Assembly: GCA_046539045.1 (NCBI GenBank)
Contig: JBKHHU010000009.1
Coordinates: 1 to 37,786 of the forward strand
DNA: 37,786 nucleotides
From: JBKHHU01 sp046539045
GTDB taxonomy: Bacteria > Planctomycetota > Phycisphaerae > SM23-33
Direction: 5' to 3'
The notes under the pieces are model-generated. The model saw nothing but the letters and a program-made list of their open reading frames with translations, was not told where the DNA came from and searched no databases. The translations under genes were made by a program, and so were the position numbers. This document shows, piece after piece, positions 7,205 through 14,507 of this stretch (position 1 is the first letter of the stretch; the number at the start of each line of letters is the position of its first letter).

Positions 7205-7687
7205 ATGGACTGGCGCCAGGCAAGACCGCTGATCTATTTTCTGATCCTGATCGGGATCTGGTCGGTGCTGGCGACGTTCTATGGGGCGGTTCCCGATCAA
7301 CAGCCGGATCCGGCAACCGGGCCGGCACCCGAGGTCGCCGGGCCTCCGTGGTGGTTCTGGGGCGTACTTCTGGCTGCGGTCGGACTGGGGCTGGTCGGTA
7401 TCGGGTTCGGCTTCCGCGTGCTGCGGCGCGCGATGGGTCGCCGGGCTGTGCGTGCCTGGGCAGCCGAAAACAATAGTTCGGTCGAAACGCTACGCCTGGC
7501 GACCGACGAGAAACCAACCGAAGGCGGCAGGCCGATCGCCTGGAAAATGAAGTTGATCGACGAACACGGGACCGCTCGCTGGGCGGTGGCGGTGGTTCGC
7601 GGCTGGTTTGCCGGGGAAGTTGAGGTGCTGTACAGTCCGGAAGCCCGAAACGCTGCGGATAGTTGCTCCGGCGGTCACTCCGACTGA
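7205..7687 (+). CDS. Small membrane protein with two transmembrane segments
   Basis: A 160-residue protein of unknown function. A transmembrane segment spans about residues 7-26, then a proline-rich loop (about 27-47) and a second Gly/Leu/Val helix (about 48-72) are followed by a basic stretch (RRAMGRRAVR), which places the C-terminal half in the cytoplasm. That part is a beta-rich segment of about 85 residues. AAGGA precedes the ATG by 11 nt. The last 13 bp overlap the 3' end of tyrA on the other strand, so the two transcripts converge. It is probably the last gene of the leuD operon. Confidence 0.7.
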   Translation: MDWRQARPLIYFLILIGIWSVLATFYGAVPDQQPDPATGPAPEVAGPPWWFWGVLLAAVGLGLVGIGFGFRVLRRAMGRRAVRAWAAENNSSVETLRLATDEKPTEGGRPIAWKMKLIDEHGTARWAVAVVRGWFAGEVEVLYSPEARNAADSCSGGHSD

Positions 7688-8535
7688 TCGAGCTTCCGCC
7701 GGCGGGCTTCGGTCAGCAGTTCCATCAGTTTCTCCGGCAGGTCCGGCTCATTTGCTTCCAAGTCCGAGCGCACAGCATTAAGCCTGGTCAGCATCTGTTC
7801 CACCGAGTCCAACAGGGCCAATCGATTGCTCAGGAAGATGTCCCGCCACATGGTCTCCTCACCGGCAGCAAGGCGAGTCATGTCCGCAAACCCGGTCGCT
7901 CCCAGCGAGAGGTGTTCATCATCGGGCAGCACCATCAGCAGGCAACTGAGCAGGTGCGGCAGGTGAGAAACATCCCCCACCGCCTGGTCATGCTCTGCGG
8001 GGGACATGGTCACCACCTTCATTCCGAGACCCGTCCAGAGATTCTGGGTCCGCAGCGTGAGTTTGGCCGGGGTCTTCTTACCGGGAGTCACGATGCATGT
8101 CGCGCCATCCAGCAGGTCCTCACGGGCGTTCTCCGGGCCGGTCTTCTCGCTCCCTGCCATCGGGTGGGAGCCCACAAACGGCCCGCGAGCCCCGAGAATC
8201 CGCTCCGCCGTCTCCACAACTTCCCGCTTGGTCGAGCCGACGTCCGTCACCAATGCGCCCTTTTCCAGAGAGCCAGCCATCTGCTCGAGCAACATCTCGA
8301 AAGTGCCCACCGGTGTGGCGAGAATTACCAAATCGCAGCCGCGAATGCCCTCGGATACGTGCAGTGAGGATGAATCGATGATCCCCAGTTCCATCGCCGT
8401 GTCCAGACTGCTCTCTCGCCGGCCGATGCCGACCACGTGCACATCCGGATTTCGCCGGCGCAGCCCCAACGCCACCGAGCCCCCGAGGAGCCCGACACCC
8501 ACAATTGCCACACGCTGGAAGGTGCTGCCGACCAT
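7675..8535 (-). CDS. tyrA: Prephenate dehydrogenase
   Basis: TyrA oxidatively decarboxylates prephenate to 4-hydroxyphenylpyruvate, the committed step to tyrosine, using NAD(P)+. The N-terminal Rossmann motif GVGLLGGS begins near residue 12. The substrate-binding GSHPMAGSEKTGPENA lies mid-protein, and an HDQAVGDVSHLPH stretch marks the start of the helical dimerisation domain. At 286 residues it is a single-function enzyme with no fused chorismate mutase or ACT domain, so tyrosine feedback through an ACT domain is not expected. ATG 8535 is my choice. A TTG at 8544 in frame is closer to a strong GGAGGGAGGA (about 14 nt away) and may be used instead. It is divergent from the gene at 8640, with 104 bp between. 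Confidence 0.93.
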   Translation of the reverse strand: MVGSTFQRVAIVGVGLLGGSVALGLRRRNPDVHVVGIGRRESSLDTAMELGIIDSSSLHVSEGIRGCDLVILATPVGTFEMLLEQMAGSLEKGALVTDVGSTKREVVETAERILGARGPFVGSHPMAGSEKTGPENAREDLLDGATCIVTPGKKTPAKLTLRTQNLWTGLGMKVVTMSPAEHDQAVGDVSHLPHLLSCLLMVLPDDEHLSLGATGFADMTRLAAGEETMWRDIFLSNRLALLDSVEQMLTRLNAVRSDLEANEPDLPEKLMELLTEARRRKLDQSE

Positions 8536-8604
8536 GGCGGGCAAGACTACACGATTGTCCTCCCTCCCGCAAGCAAGCCGCAGGCTCGAGTGCCGGAAAC
8601 CGGA

Positions 8605-8633
8605 TTCCCGCCACGCCTGAGTTGCTGTACAAT
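8605..8633 (+). promoter_or_regulatory. Promoter predicting a leaderless mRNA for the gene at 8640
   Basis: TACAAT (8628-8633) ends 6 bp before the ATG at 8640; a poor -35 (TTCCCG, 8605-8610) is 17 bp further upstream. Transcription would start at or next to the A of the ATG. No Shine-Dalgarno sequence is present. Confidence 0.45.
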
Positions 8634-8639
8634 GCGCCC

Positions 8640-8993
8640 ATGCGATTCCTCGGCCGCAAGTCCAACATGAAGATCCTGCTCCGCCGGCCCGGTCTGTTCG
8701 CGTCCAAGTACCGCTGGCCGCTGGCGTTGCTGGTGGCCGGTTCGGTCGCCGACGCGATCACGACGGTGAACTTCATGCAGGAATACGGAACGGGTCCGGA
8801 AGTGCACGTAGTGGGCCGGCTGGTCGCTGAAACGCTGGGGATCGTGCCCGGGATTATCATCGCCAAGACCGTTCAGGCATCCGTCGCCGTTCTGGTGGGC
8901 AGCCTGTGGCGCTGGTGGTGCGGATGGCTGATCGCTCTGGCGGGGCTGCTGTACATCCTGGCCTCATTGAGCAATCACTTCCATTGGCTCTGA
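8640..8993 (+). CDS. Small membrane protein, DUF5658-like
   Basis: A 117-residue protein with three predicted transmembrane helices: one around residues 30-50, one in the middle (GIVPGIIIAKTVQASVAVLVG), and one near the end. The pattern D-A-I-T-T-V-N-F-M-Q-E-Y, a small polar stretch, then E-V-H-V-V-G-R-L, fits the DUF5658 signature in which a conserved Asp/Thr pair in helix 1 precedes a Glu-x-N/H-P/V segment. No function is established for that family. The N-terminus is basic. ATG 8640 is chosen because the -10 hexamer lies only 6 bp upstream, implying a leaderless message; a Met 10 codons further also lacks a ribosome-binding site. Confidence 0.7.
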   Translation: MRFLGRKSNMKILLRRPGLFASKYRWPLALLVAGSVADAITTVNFMQEYGTGPEVHVVGRLVAETLGIVPGIIIAKTVQASVAVLVGSLWRWWCGWLIALAGLLYILASLSNHFHWL

Positions 8994-9018
8994 GGCGCTC
9001 GTGCGGGCGTAAATTGCC

Positions 9019-9046
9019 TTGTCCGAAGGGTCGAATTCTGTACCAT
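9019..9046 (+). promoter_or_regulatory. Candidate promoter of accA
   Basis: TTGTCC (9019-9024), 16 bp, TACCAT (9041-9046). The leader would be about 80 nt. Both hexamers match the consensus at four of six positions. Confidence 0.4.
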
Positions 9047-9133
9047 ATCACCGCAATCGTGATCGGCGCGTAACGGCGCCGGCTTGTACATACAGGCAGG
9101 TTGACCAGCAACCCCCTCACCGCAGGAGTGGCC

Positions 9134-10126
9134 ATGGCCAAGGCAAACAACAGCGCGAACGATTATCAGCTCCCGTTCGAGAAGCCGATCATCCGTCTAT
9201 ACAACCAGATTTCCGAACTCGAACAGTCCCAATCGGAATCGGGACGGGATTACGGCAGCGAGATCCGCAAGCTCCGCTCGCAGTACGTCTCTCTGCTCCG
9301 CAAAACCTACCAGAACCTCTCCCCGTGGGAGACGGTGCAGGTGGCGCGGCATCCGGACCGCCCTCAGTCGGACAATTACATCGATGCGATCGTCCAGAAC
9401 TGGGTGGAGGTCCACGGCGACCGACGCTTCGCCGACGACAAGGCTCTCCTGACCGGGATGGGTCGGATCGGAACCGAGAAGGTCATGATCCTCGCCCAGC
9501 AGAAGGGGCACGACACCAAGGAGAAGCTCACCCGCAACTTCGGCATGTGCCACCCTGAAGGGTACCGCAAGGCCCTCCGCGTGATGAAGATGGCGGAGAA
9601 GTTCCAGTTGCCGGTGGTGACGTTCATCGACACTGCCGGGGCCTACCCGGGCTTGGGCTCCGAGGAGCGAGGCGTGGCTGAGGCGATCGCCCGCAACCTG
9701 ATGGAGATGGGACGGCTGAAGACGCCGATTGTGTGTATCGTCATCGGCGAGGGCGGCTCCGGCGGAGCGCTGGGTATCGGCGTGGGCGACCGGATGGCGA
9801 TGCTGGAGTACTCCTGGTATTCGGTCATCAGCCCGGAAGGCTGCGCGAGCATCCTGTGGCGCACCGGCGAAAAGGCCGCTGACGCGGCAGAGGCGATGAA
9901 AATCACCGCCCGCAAGCTCAAGGAACTGGACGTCATCGATGACATCATCCCCGAGCCGCTTGGCGGGGCCCATCGCGACCCGGCGGAGGCGGCCCACAAT
10001 CTCGAGCGTCACATCGTCAACACGCTCCGCGAGTTGAAACGCGTGCCGGTTGACCGCCTGCTGGAACACCGCTACCAGCGCTGGCGGCGGATGGGCAAGT
10101 TCGAGAAGGTCGAAAGCGCGGGATAA
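9134..10126 (+). CDS. accA: Acetyl-CoA carboxylase carboxyltransferase, alpha subunit
   Basis: AccA with AccD forms the carboxyltransferase that moves the carboxyl group from biotin-BCCP to acetyl-CoA, giving malonyl-CoA for fatty acid synthesis. The 330-residue length is typical. Visible landmarks are an N-terminal helical region (PIIRLYNQISELEQ), HPEGYRKALRVMKMAEKF, the GAYPGLGSEERG loop, GEGGSGGALGIGVGD (oxyanion and CoA site) and SVISPEGCASILW. ATG 9134 is preceded by AGGAG at a 5-nt spacing; an upstream TTG at 9101 is not needed. accD is absent, so the complex is assembled from separate loci. The gene stands alone and faces ispH. Confidence 0.96.
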   Translation: MAKANNSANDYQLPFEKPIIRLYNQISELEQSQSESGRDYGSEIRKLRSQYVSLLRKTYQNLSPWETVQVARHPDRPQSDNYIDAIVQNWVEVHGDRRFADDKALLTGMGRIGTEKVMILAQQKGHDTKEKLTRNFGMCHPEGYRKALRVMKMAEKFQLPVVTFIDTAGAYPGLGSEERGVAEAIARNLMEMGRLKTPIVCIVIGEGGSGGALGIGVGDRMAMLEYSWYSVISPEGCASILWRTGEKAADAAEAMKITARKLKELDVIDDIIPEPLGGAHRDPAEAAHNLERHIVNTLRELKRVPVDRLLEHRYQRWRRMGKFEKVESAG

Positions 10127-10179
10127 GGGGCCGCGTCGCAGCCGGGTAAGAAACAAGGGCCCGGTGCCAAGGGAATTTC

Positions 10180-10212
10180 GGGCGTCGCGGCGAGAGAGAG
10201 ATCGCGGCGCCC
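10180..10212 (+). terminator. Strong stem-loop between convergent accA and ispH
   Basis: GGGCGTCGCG (10180-10189) pairs with CGCGGCGCCC (10203-10212): ten pairs with one G-U, and a 13-nt loop. No T-run follows, so it may need Rho or act as an mRNA 3'-end stabiliser. Confidence 0.35.
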
Positions 10213-10306
10213 GCACCGGATCATTCTGGCGCCCGCCTATGGACCTGACTGCCTTGCGAAATCCGGCAGTGCCCGACGGCTGGTGCGCCGGGAACTCGTC
10301 AGGCAG

Positions 10307-10349
10307 TTCTTCTTTTTCCTCTGCGCCTCGGCGCCTCTGCGGCGAGCGC
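10307..10349. repeat. CTCTGCGCCT-type intergenic repeat
   Basis: A pyrimidine run (TTCTTCTTTTTCC) is followed by three related units, CTCTGCGCCT, CGGCGCCT and CTGCGGCG, ending just before the ispH stop codon. It resembles the CTCTGCGCCTCTGCG-type dispersed repeats I recall from intergenic regions of many environmental bacteria. No function is known to me. Confidence 0.4.
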
Positions 10350-10353
10350 TAGA

Positions 10354-11505
10354 CTACCGGCTGCTCTTTGCCAGAAAACCGGAAAGTTTTTCCAGTACCT
10401 TCCCGATGACGATTTCGGGCGTGGACGCGCCGGCGAGGATGCCGATCCGGACCGGGCGACAATCCGGCAACCAGTGGGCGACGGACGCGGCGCTTTCTCG
10501 CGAGGGGTCGAAGCTCTCGATGCTGTCTTCGGAGATCGCGTCGGCTGTCTCGATGAAGTACGCGGTCGCGCGTGAGCGGGCCAGCTCGAACAGGTGCCGC
10601 GTGTTGGACGAGCCGAACCCCCCGACGACAATCACCAGGTCCAGGTCATCCCCGCAGAGTTCTTCCGCGGCGTTCTGACGGTCCTGGGTTGCCCGGCAGA
10701 CCGTCGGCTGGAGTTGCAGCCGGCGCTGGGCATCGGCACCGAAGCGTCGCTGAAAGGCGTCGGTCAGCATCTCGCGAACCTTCATCGTGTCATTGAAGAG
10801 CATCGTGGTCTGACTGACTTGTGCCAGTCGGGAAAACGGCTCAAGCGATTCGGCGTTGGTCTTGTCCGGTGGGATCTGCTTGCGGAACTGCTCAGCCGGG
10901 ACATTGCGGGCCAGCAGGTCGCACGCGGTGCGGACCTCGGACAAATTGCCCGCAACGAGATATTTGCCCCCGCCGGCGTGCAGGCGCGACTTGGTCACCA
11001 CCGTCTCATCGTGGTTCGCCCTGCCGAAAATGAACACCCCGTAGCCCTCCGCGGCGGCCTGACCGGCCCACTTCCACAGATGAAGAACGTCCCCGCAGGT
11101 CGTGTCGATGACCTCACAGCCAATATCGTACAGCCGCTTCTCGATCGGCAGCGGCACGCCGAAAGCGGGAATAATCGCGACGTCTTCCGGGAGGATGTGC
11201 TGCTCGAGATTCTCTCGCTGGTCGGCTTCCAGAATGCTGACGCCGAGATCGGCGAAATGCTGGTTGACCCACGGATTGTGGATGATCTGCCCGAGCAGAA
11301 TCAGGCGCTTGCCCTGCTGCTTGTGCGTGCGGACGGCCTGGTCGAGCATCGTCAGCGCCCGCTTGACTCCGCGGCAGAACCCGAACGTCCGCGGCAGGCG
11401 AATCTGCCCGCCGGGCAGCTCCCAGAGGTTGTTCGAAGCCCGGATCCGGTCGACCAGTTCGCAGCCAAACGCCTCGTTTCCGTTGATCGGGTTGTCTGTG
11501 CTCAT
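10354..11505 (-). CDS. ispH: 4-hydroxy-3-methylbut-2-enyl diphosphate reductase
   Basis: IspH (LytB) is the last enzyme of the MEP pathway, reducing HMBPP to IPP and DMAPP with a [4Fe-4S] cluster. The three cluster cysteines are visible: C44 (GFCRGVK), C137 (DTTCGDV) and C270 (TVCRATQ). Substrate-site residues lie in IIHNPWV (H76) and RANHDE (H165). At 383 residues it is about 70 longer than the E. coli enzyme, with roughly 30 extra at the N-terminus and about 32 extra between the second and third cysteines. The usual CPLV after Cys 2 is CGDV. No ribosome-binding site precedes ATG 11505, but TATAAT ends 7 bp before it. It faces accA. Confidence 0.92.
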   Translation of the reverse strand: MSTDNPINGNEAFGCELVDRIRASNNLWELPGGQIRLPRTFGFCRGVKRALTMLDQAVRTHKQQGKRLILLGQIIHNPWVNQHFADLGVSILEADQRENLEQHILPEDVAIIPAFGVPLPIEKRLYDIGCEVIDTTCGDVLHLWKWAGQAAAEGYGVFIFGRANHDETVVTKSRLHAGGGKYLVAGNLSEVRTACDLLARNVPAEQFRKQIPPDKTNAESLEPFSRLAQVSQTTMLFNDTMKVREMLTDAFQRRFGADAQRRLQLQPTVCRATQDRQNAAEELCGDDLDLVIVVGGFGSSNTRHLFELARSRATAYFIETADAISEDSIESFDPSRESAASVAHWLPDCRPVRIGILAGASTPEIVIGKVLEKLSGFLAKSSR

Positions 11506-11512
11506 GCAAGCG

Positions 11513-11541
11513 ATTATAGAGGCCCCGCGCCCCGGCCGCCA
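11513..11541 (-). promoter_or_regulatory. Promoter predicting a leaderless ispH mRNA
   Basis: On the minus strand a perfect TATAAT (11518 to 11513) is followed by 7 nt and the ispH ATG (11505). The -35 candidate TGGCGG (11541 to 11536) is weak but at the 17-bp spacing. Confidence 0.5.
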
Positions 11542-11619
11542 TAGCAGGGATGCGGAGGATTGAGAGGAAGGCGGTCTTCAGGCTCGTTTGGGCGCGACGA
11601 TGGCGGCCTGCGGCGGGGG

Positions 11620-12276
11620 CTATTCCTCGGTGTTCGATTTGTCGCGGTGGGAGATATTGCCGTCTTTGGAGTTGGTTTCCTGGCTCTCTTCCTTCGCCAT
11701 CCTGTTGTATTTCTCCGCCTGTTGTTTCAGGATGGCCTGCTTGTTCTCGGCCCGGTCCTTGAGCTTCTTCTTCAGCTCGGCCAACTGCTGTTCGAACTGG
11801 TGCAGGCGGTCTTTGAAAATGACCTGCTCTGCCTGGAACAGGTTGTCCAGCACTTCGTCGAGTTCGTTGCGGAAGAGGTCCTTGAGTGGCTTACGATCAG
11901 CCAGGGCGATCTTCTTGACCAGCGTCCGGATGCGGATGAGGCTTTCCTGTTGGATGATATAAGCCACCTGCACGTCTTCGGGCCTGCCTTCCAGCCGCTT
12001 CATCCACCATTTCCAGGTGCGGAGTTTGGCCTGATACTGCTGGGGATCGGACTTCTTGATCTTGAGCATCGCCTCGTGCTGGTACTCAAGTTTGTCCTGC
12101 AGGAAGTCCATGATCTCCTGCTCCTGCTCGAGCGTTACCAGGCGGCGCACCAAGGACGAGGTGATGGTCTGTTCGGCAGCGCCTGCCGGCACGGCAATCC
12201 AGCAGAGTCCGACGAGGCACACCAGCAGCATCGCCGCAAGATTGATGTTTCGGCCGGTTTGTCGGTTGAGGTTCAT
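11620..12276 (-). CDS. Secreted coiled-coil protein, third gene of the sigma-factor operon
   Basis: A 218-residue protein of unknown function. A signal peptide occupies about residues 1-34, with hydrophobic MLLVCLVGLCWIAVPAG and a probable cleavage at AGA-A. The mature part is almost entirely helical and highly charged. Heptad-like stretches run over the first helices (VRRLVTLEQEQEIMDFLQDKL) and again over the Glu/Gln/Lys-rich last 70 residues, so a long coiled coil is likely. The extreme C-terminus is polar and disordered. It begins about 20 bp after the preceding putative anti-sigma gene, with ATG 12276 or GTG 12282; no clear ribosome-binding site is seen, so translation is probably coupled. 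A role as an envelope target or sensor for the sigma/anti-sigma pair is inference. Confidence 0.7.
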   Translation of the reverse strand: MNLNRQTGRNINLAAMLLVCLVGLCWIAVPAGAAEQTITSSLVRRLVTLEQEQEIMDFLQDKLEYQHEAMLKIKKSDPQQYQAKLRTWKWWMKRLEGRPEDVQVAYIIQQESLIRIRTLVKKIALADRKPLKDLFRNELDEVLDNLFQAEQVIFKDRLHQFEQQLAELKKKLKDRAENKQAILKQQAEKYNRMAKEESQETNSKDGNISHRDKSNTEE

Positions 12277-12296
12277 ATCCACGGGAAGCTTTCGAG

Positions 12297-12842
12297 TCAG
12301 AAGTCAACCGGCGGGGTCAGAGGCGTTTCGCTGTCGCCGGGCAGGTCGGAATCCGGACCGACGTCGGTAGCCAGTGGAGGCATGTCCACCAGATCGGACT
12401 CGAACTGCTCGATCTCGCGGCTCAGCAAGGTGGTCGTGTCGTCGGCGGGGGACATCTCCACCGGCCCGGCCAGGTCCCCTGCGGGCAATATATCCGCAGG
12501 CCCGGACTGGACCAGCGCGGTTTGCTGCCTCGCCGGTTGCGGTCCGGTCCCGTTCGGAAGGCATGCCAGCACCACCAGCACGGCAGCGGCCACCGCGGAG
12601 ACGGCAATCCCGACGATCAGCCGGTATCCGCGCGCTTTCTGCCGCTCTGCCAGTTCGCTCTGCACGAGCCGGTCCATGCGCTGCATCACGCCGTCGGGCA
12701 TAGGGACGTCGAGCAGGTTCGCCAACTCCGCTTCGGTTTCCTGCACCTCGCGAGCCACGTGGCGATGCTCCGGCGAAACGTAACCGGTTTCACCGTCCAT
12801 CTGCCGCGCGAGCCGCTCATATGTCATCTGATCAAGCGCCAT
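12297..12842 (-). CDS. Single-pass membrane protein, putative anti-sigma factor
   Basis: A 181-residue protein whose first 75 residues form an acidic, helical cytoplasmic part. It is followed by one transmembrane helix (LIVGIAVSAVAAAVLVVLAC) and about 85 Pro/Asp/Thr-rich residues outside. The position directly behind an ECF-type sigma gene, overlapping its end, and the cytoplasmic helix plus single membrane span are the usual design of anti-sigma factors. The zinc-binding HxxxCxxC motif of the common class is absent, so this is by context, not by sequence match. ATG 12842 overlaps the sigma stop; GTG 12851 in frame is possible. Expression is therefore coupled to the sigma factor. Confidence 0.65.
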   Translation of the reverse strand: MALDQMTYERLARQMDGETGYVSPEHRHVAREVQETEAELANLLDVPMPDGVMQRMDRLVQSELAERQKARGYRLIVGIAVSAVAAAVLVVLACLPNGTGPQPARQQTALVQSGPADILPAGDLAGPVEMSPADDTTTLLSREIEQFESDLVDMPPLATDVGPDSDLPGDSETPLTPPVDF

Positions 12843-13419
12843 CGGTTGCACCCATAATCTTTCGGAGACTTTTCACGCCCCGGTGTACCCGGGCGAGCAC
12901 CGTCCCCAGTGGACAGTCGAAGATTCCTGCGATCTCCTTGAAACTCATCTGTCCGAAATGTCTGAGCAGGATCATCTCTCGCGTCGTTCCGTCGAGCTTT
13001 TCCAACGCGGCCTGAAGTTCCACACTCGCCTCGGCCAATTGCATCCGGTGGTCGACCGGCTTGTTGTTTGCTTCCAGCGAGTCGCCCAGGCTCAGCCCTT
13101 CGTCCTCCTCCTTGAACAGGCTGATCCGGGTCGGGGCGGTTTTCTTCCGGCGGATCCGATCACGCACCATGTTGGCGGCGATCCGGAACAACCACGGTTC
13201 GAACCGGCCCCGGTCATCGTATTTCTTCAGGTTTTTCACCAGTCGGAGCATCATCTCGCCAAGCAGATCCTCGGCATCGTGATGACTCCGCGTGGAACGG
13301 AAGAAATACCCGTACAGCCGCGGAGCATACTCCTCCATGAGCGTACGGTATGCCTCGGCCTGCCCGGCCTGTGCCTGGCTGATTGTCTGCCGAAGCTGTT
13401 CTTGTTCCATTCCTGGCAT
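12832..13419 (-). CDS. ECF-type RNA polymerase sigma factor
   Basis: A 195-residue sigma70-family factor with only regions 2 and 4. Region 2 (about residues 25-95) includes HHDAEDLLGEMMLRLVKN and FEPWLFRIAANMVRDRIRRKK, the core-binding and -10 recognition parts. Region 4 (about 140-190) includes the helix-turn-helix FKEIAGIFDCPLGTVLARVHRG for -35 contact. The linker between them is acidic. Such factors usually control envelope or stress functions and are held inactive by a membrane anti-sigma factor, here the overlapping downstream gene. ATG 13419 is preferred, with AGAGGG about 10 nt upstream. A minus-strand TACAAT at 13513-13508 may be its -10 element, though a clear -35 is missing. ECF subgroup not assigned. 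Confidence 0.9.
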   Translation of the reverse strand: MPGMEQEQLRQTISQAQAGQAEAYRTLMEEYAPRLYGYFFRSTRSHHDAEDLLGEMMLRLVKNLKKYDDRGRFEPWLFRIAANMVRDRIRRKKTAPTRISLFKEEDEGLSLGDSLEANNKPVDHRMQLAEASVELQAALEKLDGTTREMILLRHFGQMSFKEIAGIFDCPLGTVLARVHRGVKSLRKIMGATDGA

Positions 13420-14082
13420 TGCGAGTAACGCCCTCTAAGGACACCTATTGCAAAAATGTCTTCCCCGCCGGGGCCGCACATGCACCCGGCGCCCACGACG
13501 GAGTTGCATTGTAACGCATGAACTTGGGTCTGTGGAAACGGCAATTGCCAGTCAACCGCACCGGTGCGATCACCGTCGCGGATCTGCCGAATGTAAGTAG
13601 CTTTTTAATAAGCCTTTGCGCACGAAACTTACCCCGAATAAGCCGCCATATCCGGCGCAACGGCCGCGGGACTCCCCCAATAGACGCGCGGTCGCGCTGG
13701 TGTGATTCCCGAAAAACCGGAGATTCCCGCAAAGAAATCCGGGAAATGGTTCAGCGGCCCGGCCGGCACTCGTTGAGCCGGCGGAGATACTCGGCAAACA
13801 GCGCCGCCGGAGGACATGGATCACAGCCGAGGCAACTGTGCATGCAAGACACCGCCCTGAACTACTTCCTCCTTCGGGACATGTCGCGGATTCAGACACT
13901 GCAAAACAGGACCACGAGCCGCCAACCGAGGAACACCCGGCTGTTTGACCTCAGCGACCGGATTATCTCGGTGCCCGAACTTCACCAAGACCGCACGTAC
14001 CTAACTACAGGGTCGTCGATACGGATCCATGGGCTTCGCCCCGCTGTCAGACCCTTGACCTCTACCGATCACAAAATGGATC

Positions 14083-14114
14083 AGGGGCGATCCGGCCGAA
14101 ACCGGATCGCCCCT
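14083..14114. other. Perfect 13-bp inverted repeat, 6-nt loop
   Basis: AGGGGCGATCCGG (14083-14095) and its exact complement (14102-14114) flank the loop CCGAAA. There is no T-run on either side. It could be a Rho-aided terminator for an unrecognised transcript, an RNA-stabilising hairpin, or a protein site. Confidence 0.6.
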
Positions 14115-14420
14115 TCCGCGACCTTCCGAGTGGCTCCACGCCACTCAACAGTTGTCGCCCCATCCACAGGGGCGTTCCCAGAACACGAAGCTGAGTGTCA
14201 CAAGGTTGCCTAGGGCTGCCTGTTTCCCTCGACAACCGTCATAACATTAGGGCCGCTTTGCGGTAGATATCAAATCTCCCGCTGCAAAAGTGGAAAGTTT
14301 TTACTTCATTGCCGGCCCGCGAAATTTCATCCCGTCGATTGTCGGATGACAACGTCCAGAGACCCAGCAGGTTAGCGCGATCCGCGACGATTCCGCCCCG
14401 CGATTTCGCCGCCCCGGATC

Positions 14421-14449
14421 TTTCAATGAACCGGCCGACTCGGTATGAT
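14421..14449 (+). promoter_or_regulatory. Candidate promoter of dnaE
   Basis: TTTCAA (14421-14426), 17 bp, TATGAT (14444-14449). A start near 14456 lies inside the longest possible frame, which favours ATG 14508 as the real start with about a 52-nt leader. Confidence 0.45.
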
Positions 14450-14507
14450 GAAGCCCATCACGGGAGACGTTACCATTCGCCGAATTTCTAACGGATCAGG
14501 GCCGACC

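Larger units (their letters stand above)
13420..14507. other. Gene-poor kilobase between sigma operon and dnaE
   Basis: The longest open frame (13518-14213, plus) has an Arg/Ser/Thr-rich translation with no recognisable domain and is probably spurious. The left edge holds a possible sigma-operon -10 (TACAAT, minus, 13513-13508). A short AT-rich patch lies at 13588-13614. The perfect stem-loop at 14083-14114 is the strongest signal. The right edge has the dnaE promoter. No tRNA or rRNA is seen. Confidence 0.55.

Noticed and set aside
7675..7687. 13-bp overlap of convergent tyrA and membrane-protein genes
   Set aside because: Small antisense overlaps of this type are common and give no sign of regulation.
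13518..14213. Plus-strand open frame of 231 codons
   Set aside because: The translation is rich in Arg, Ser and Thr with no domain, has no ribosome-binding site, and contains the perfect inverted repeat; most likely a chance frame.
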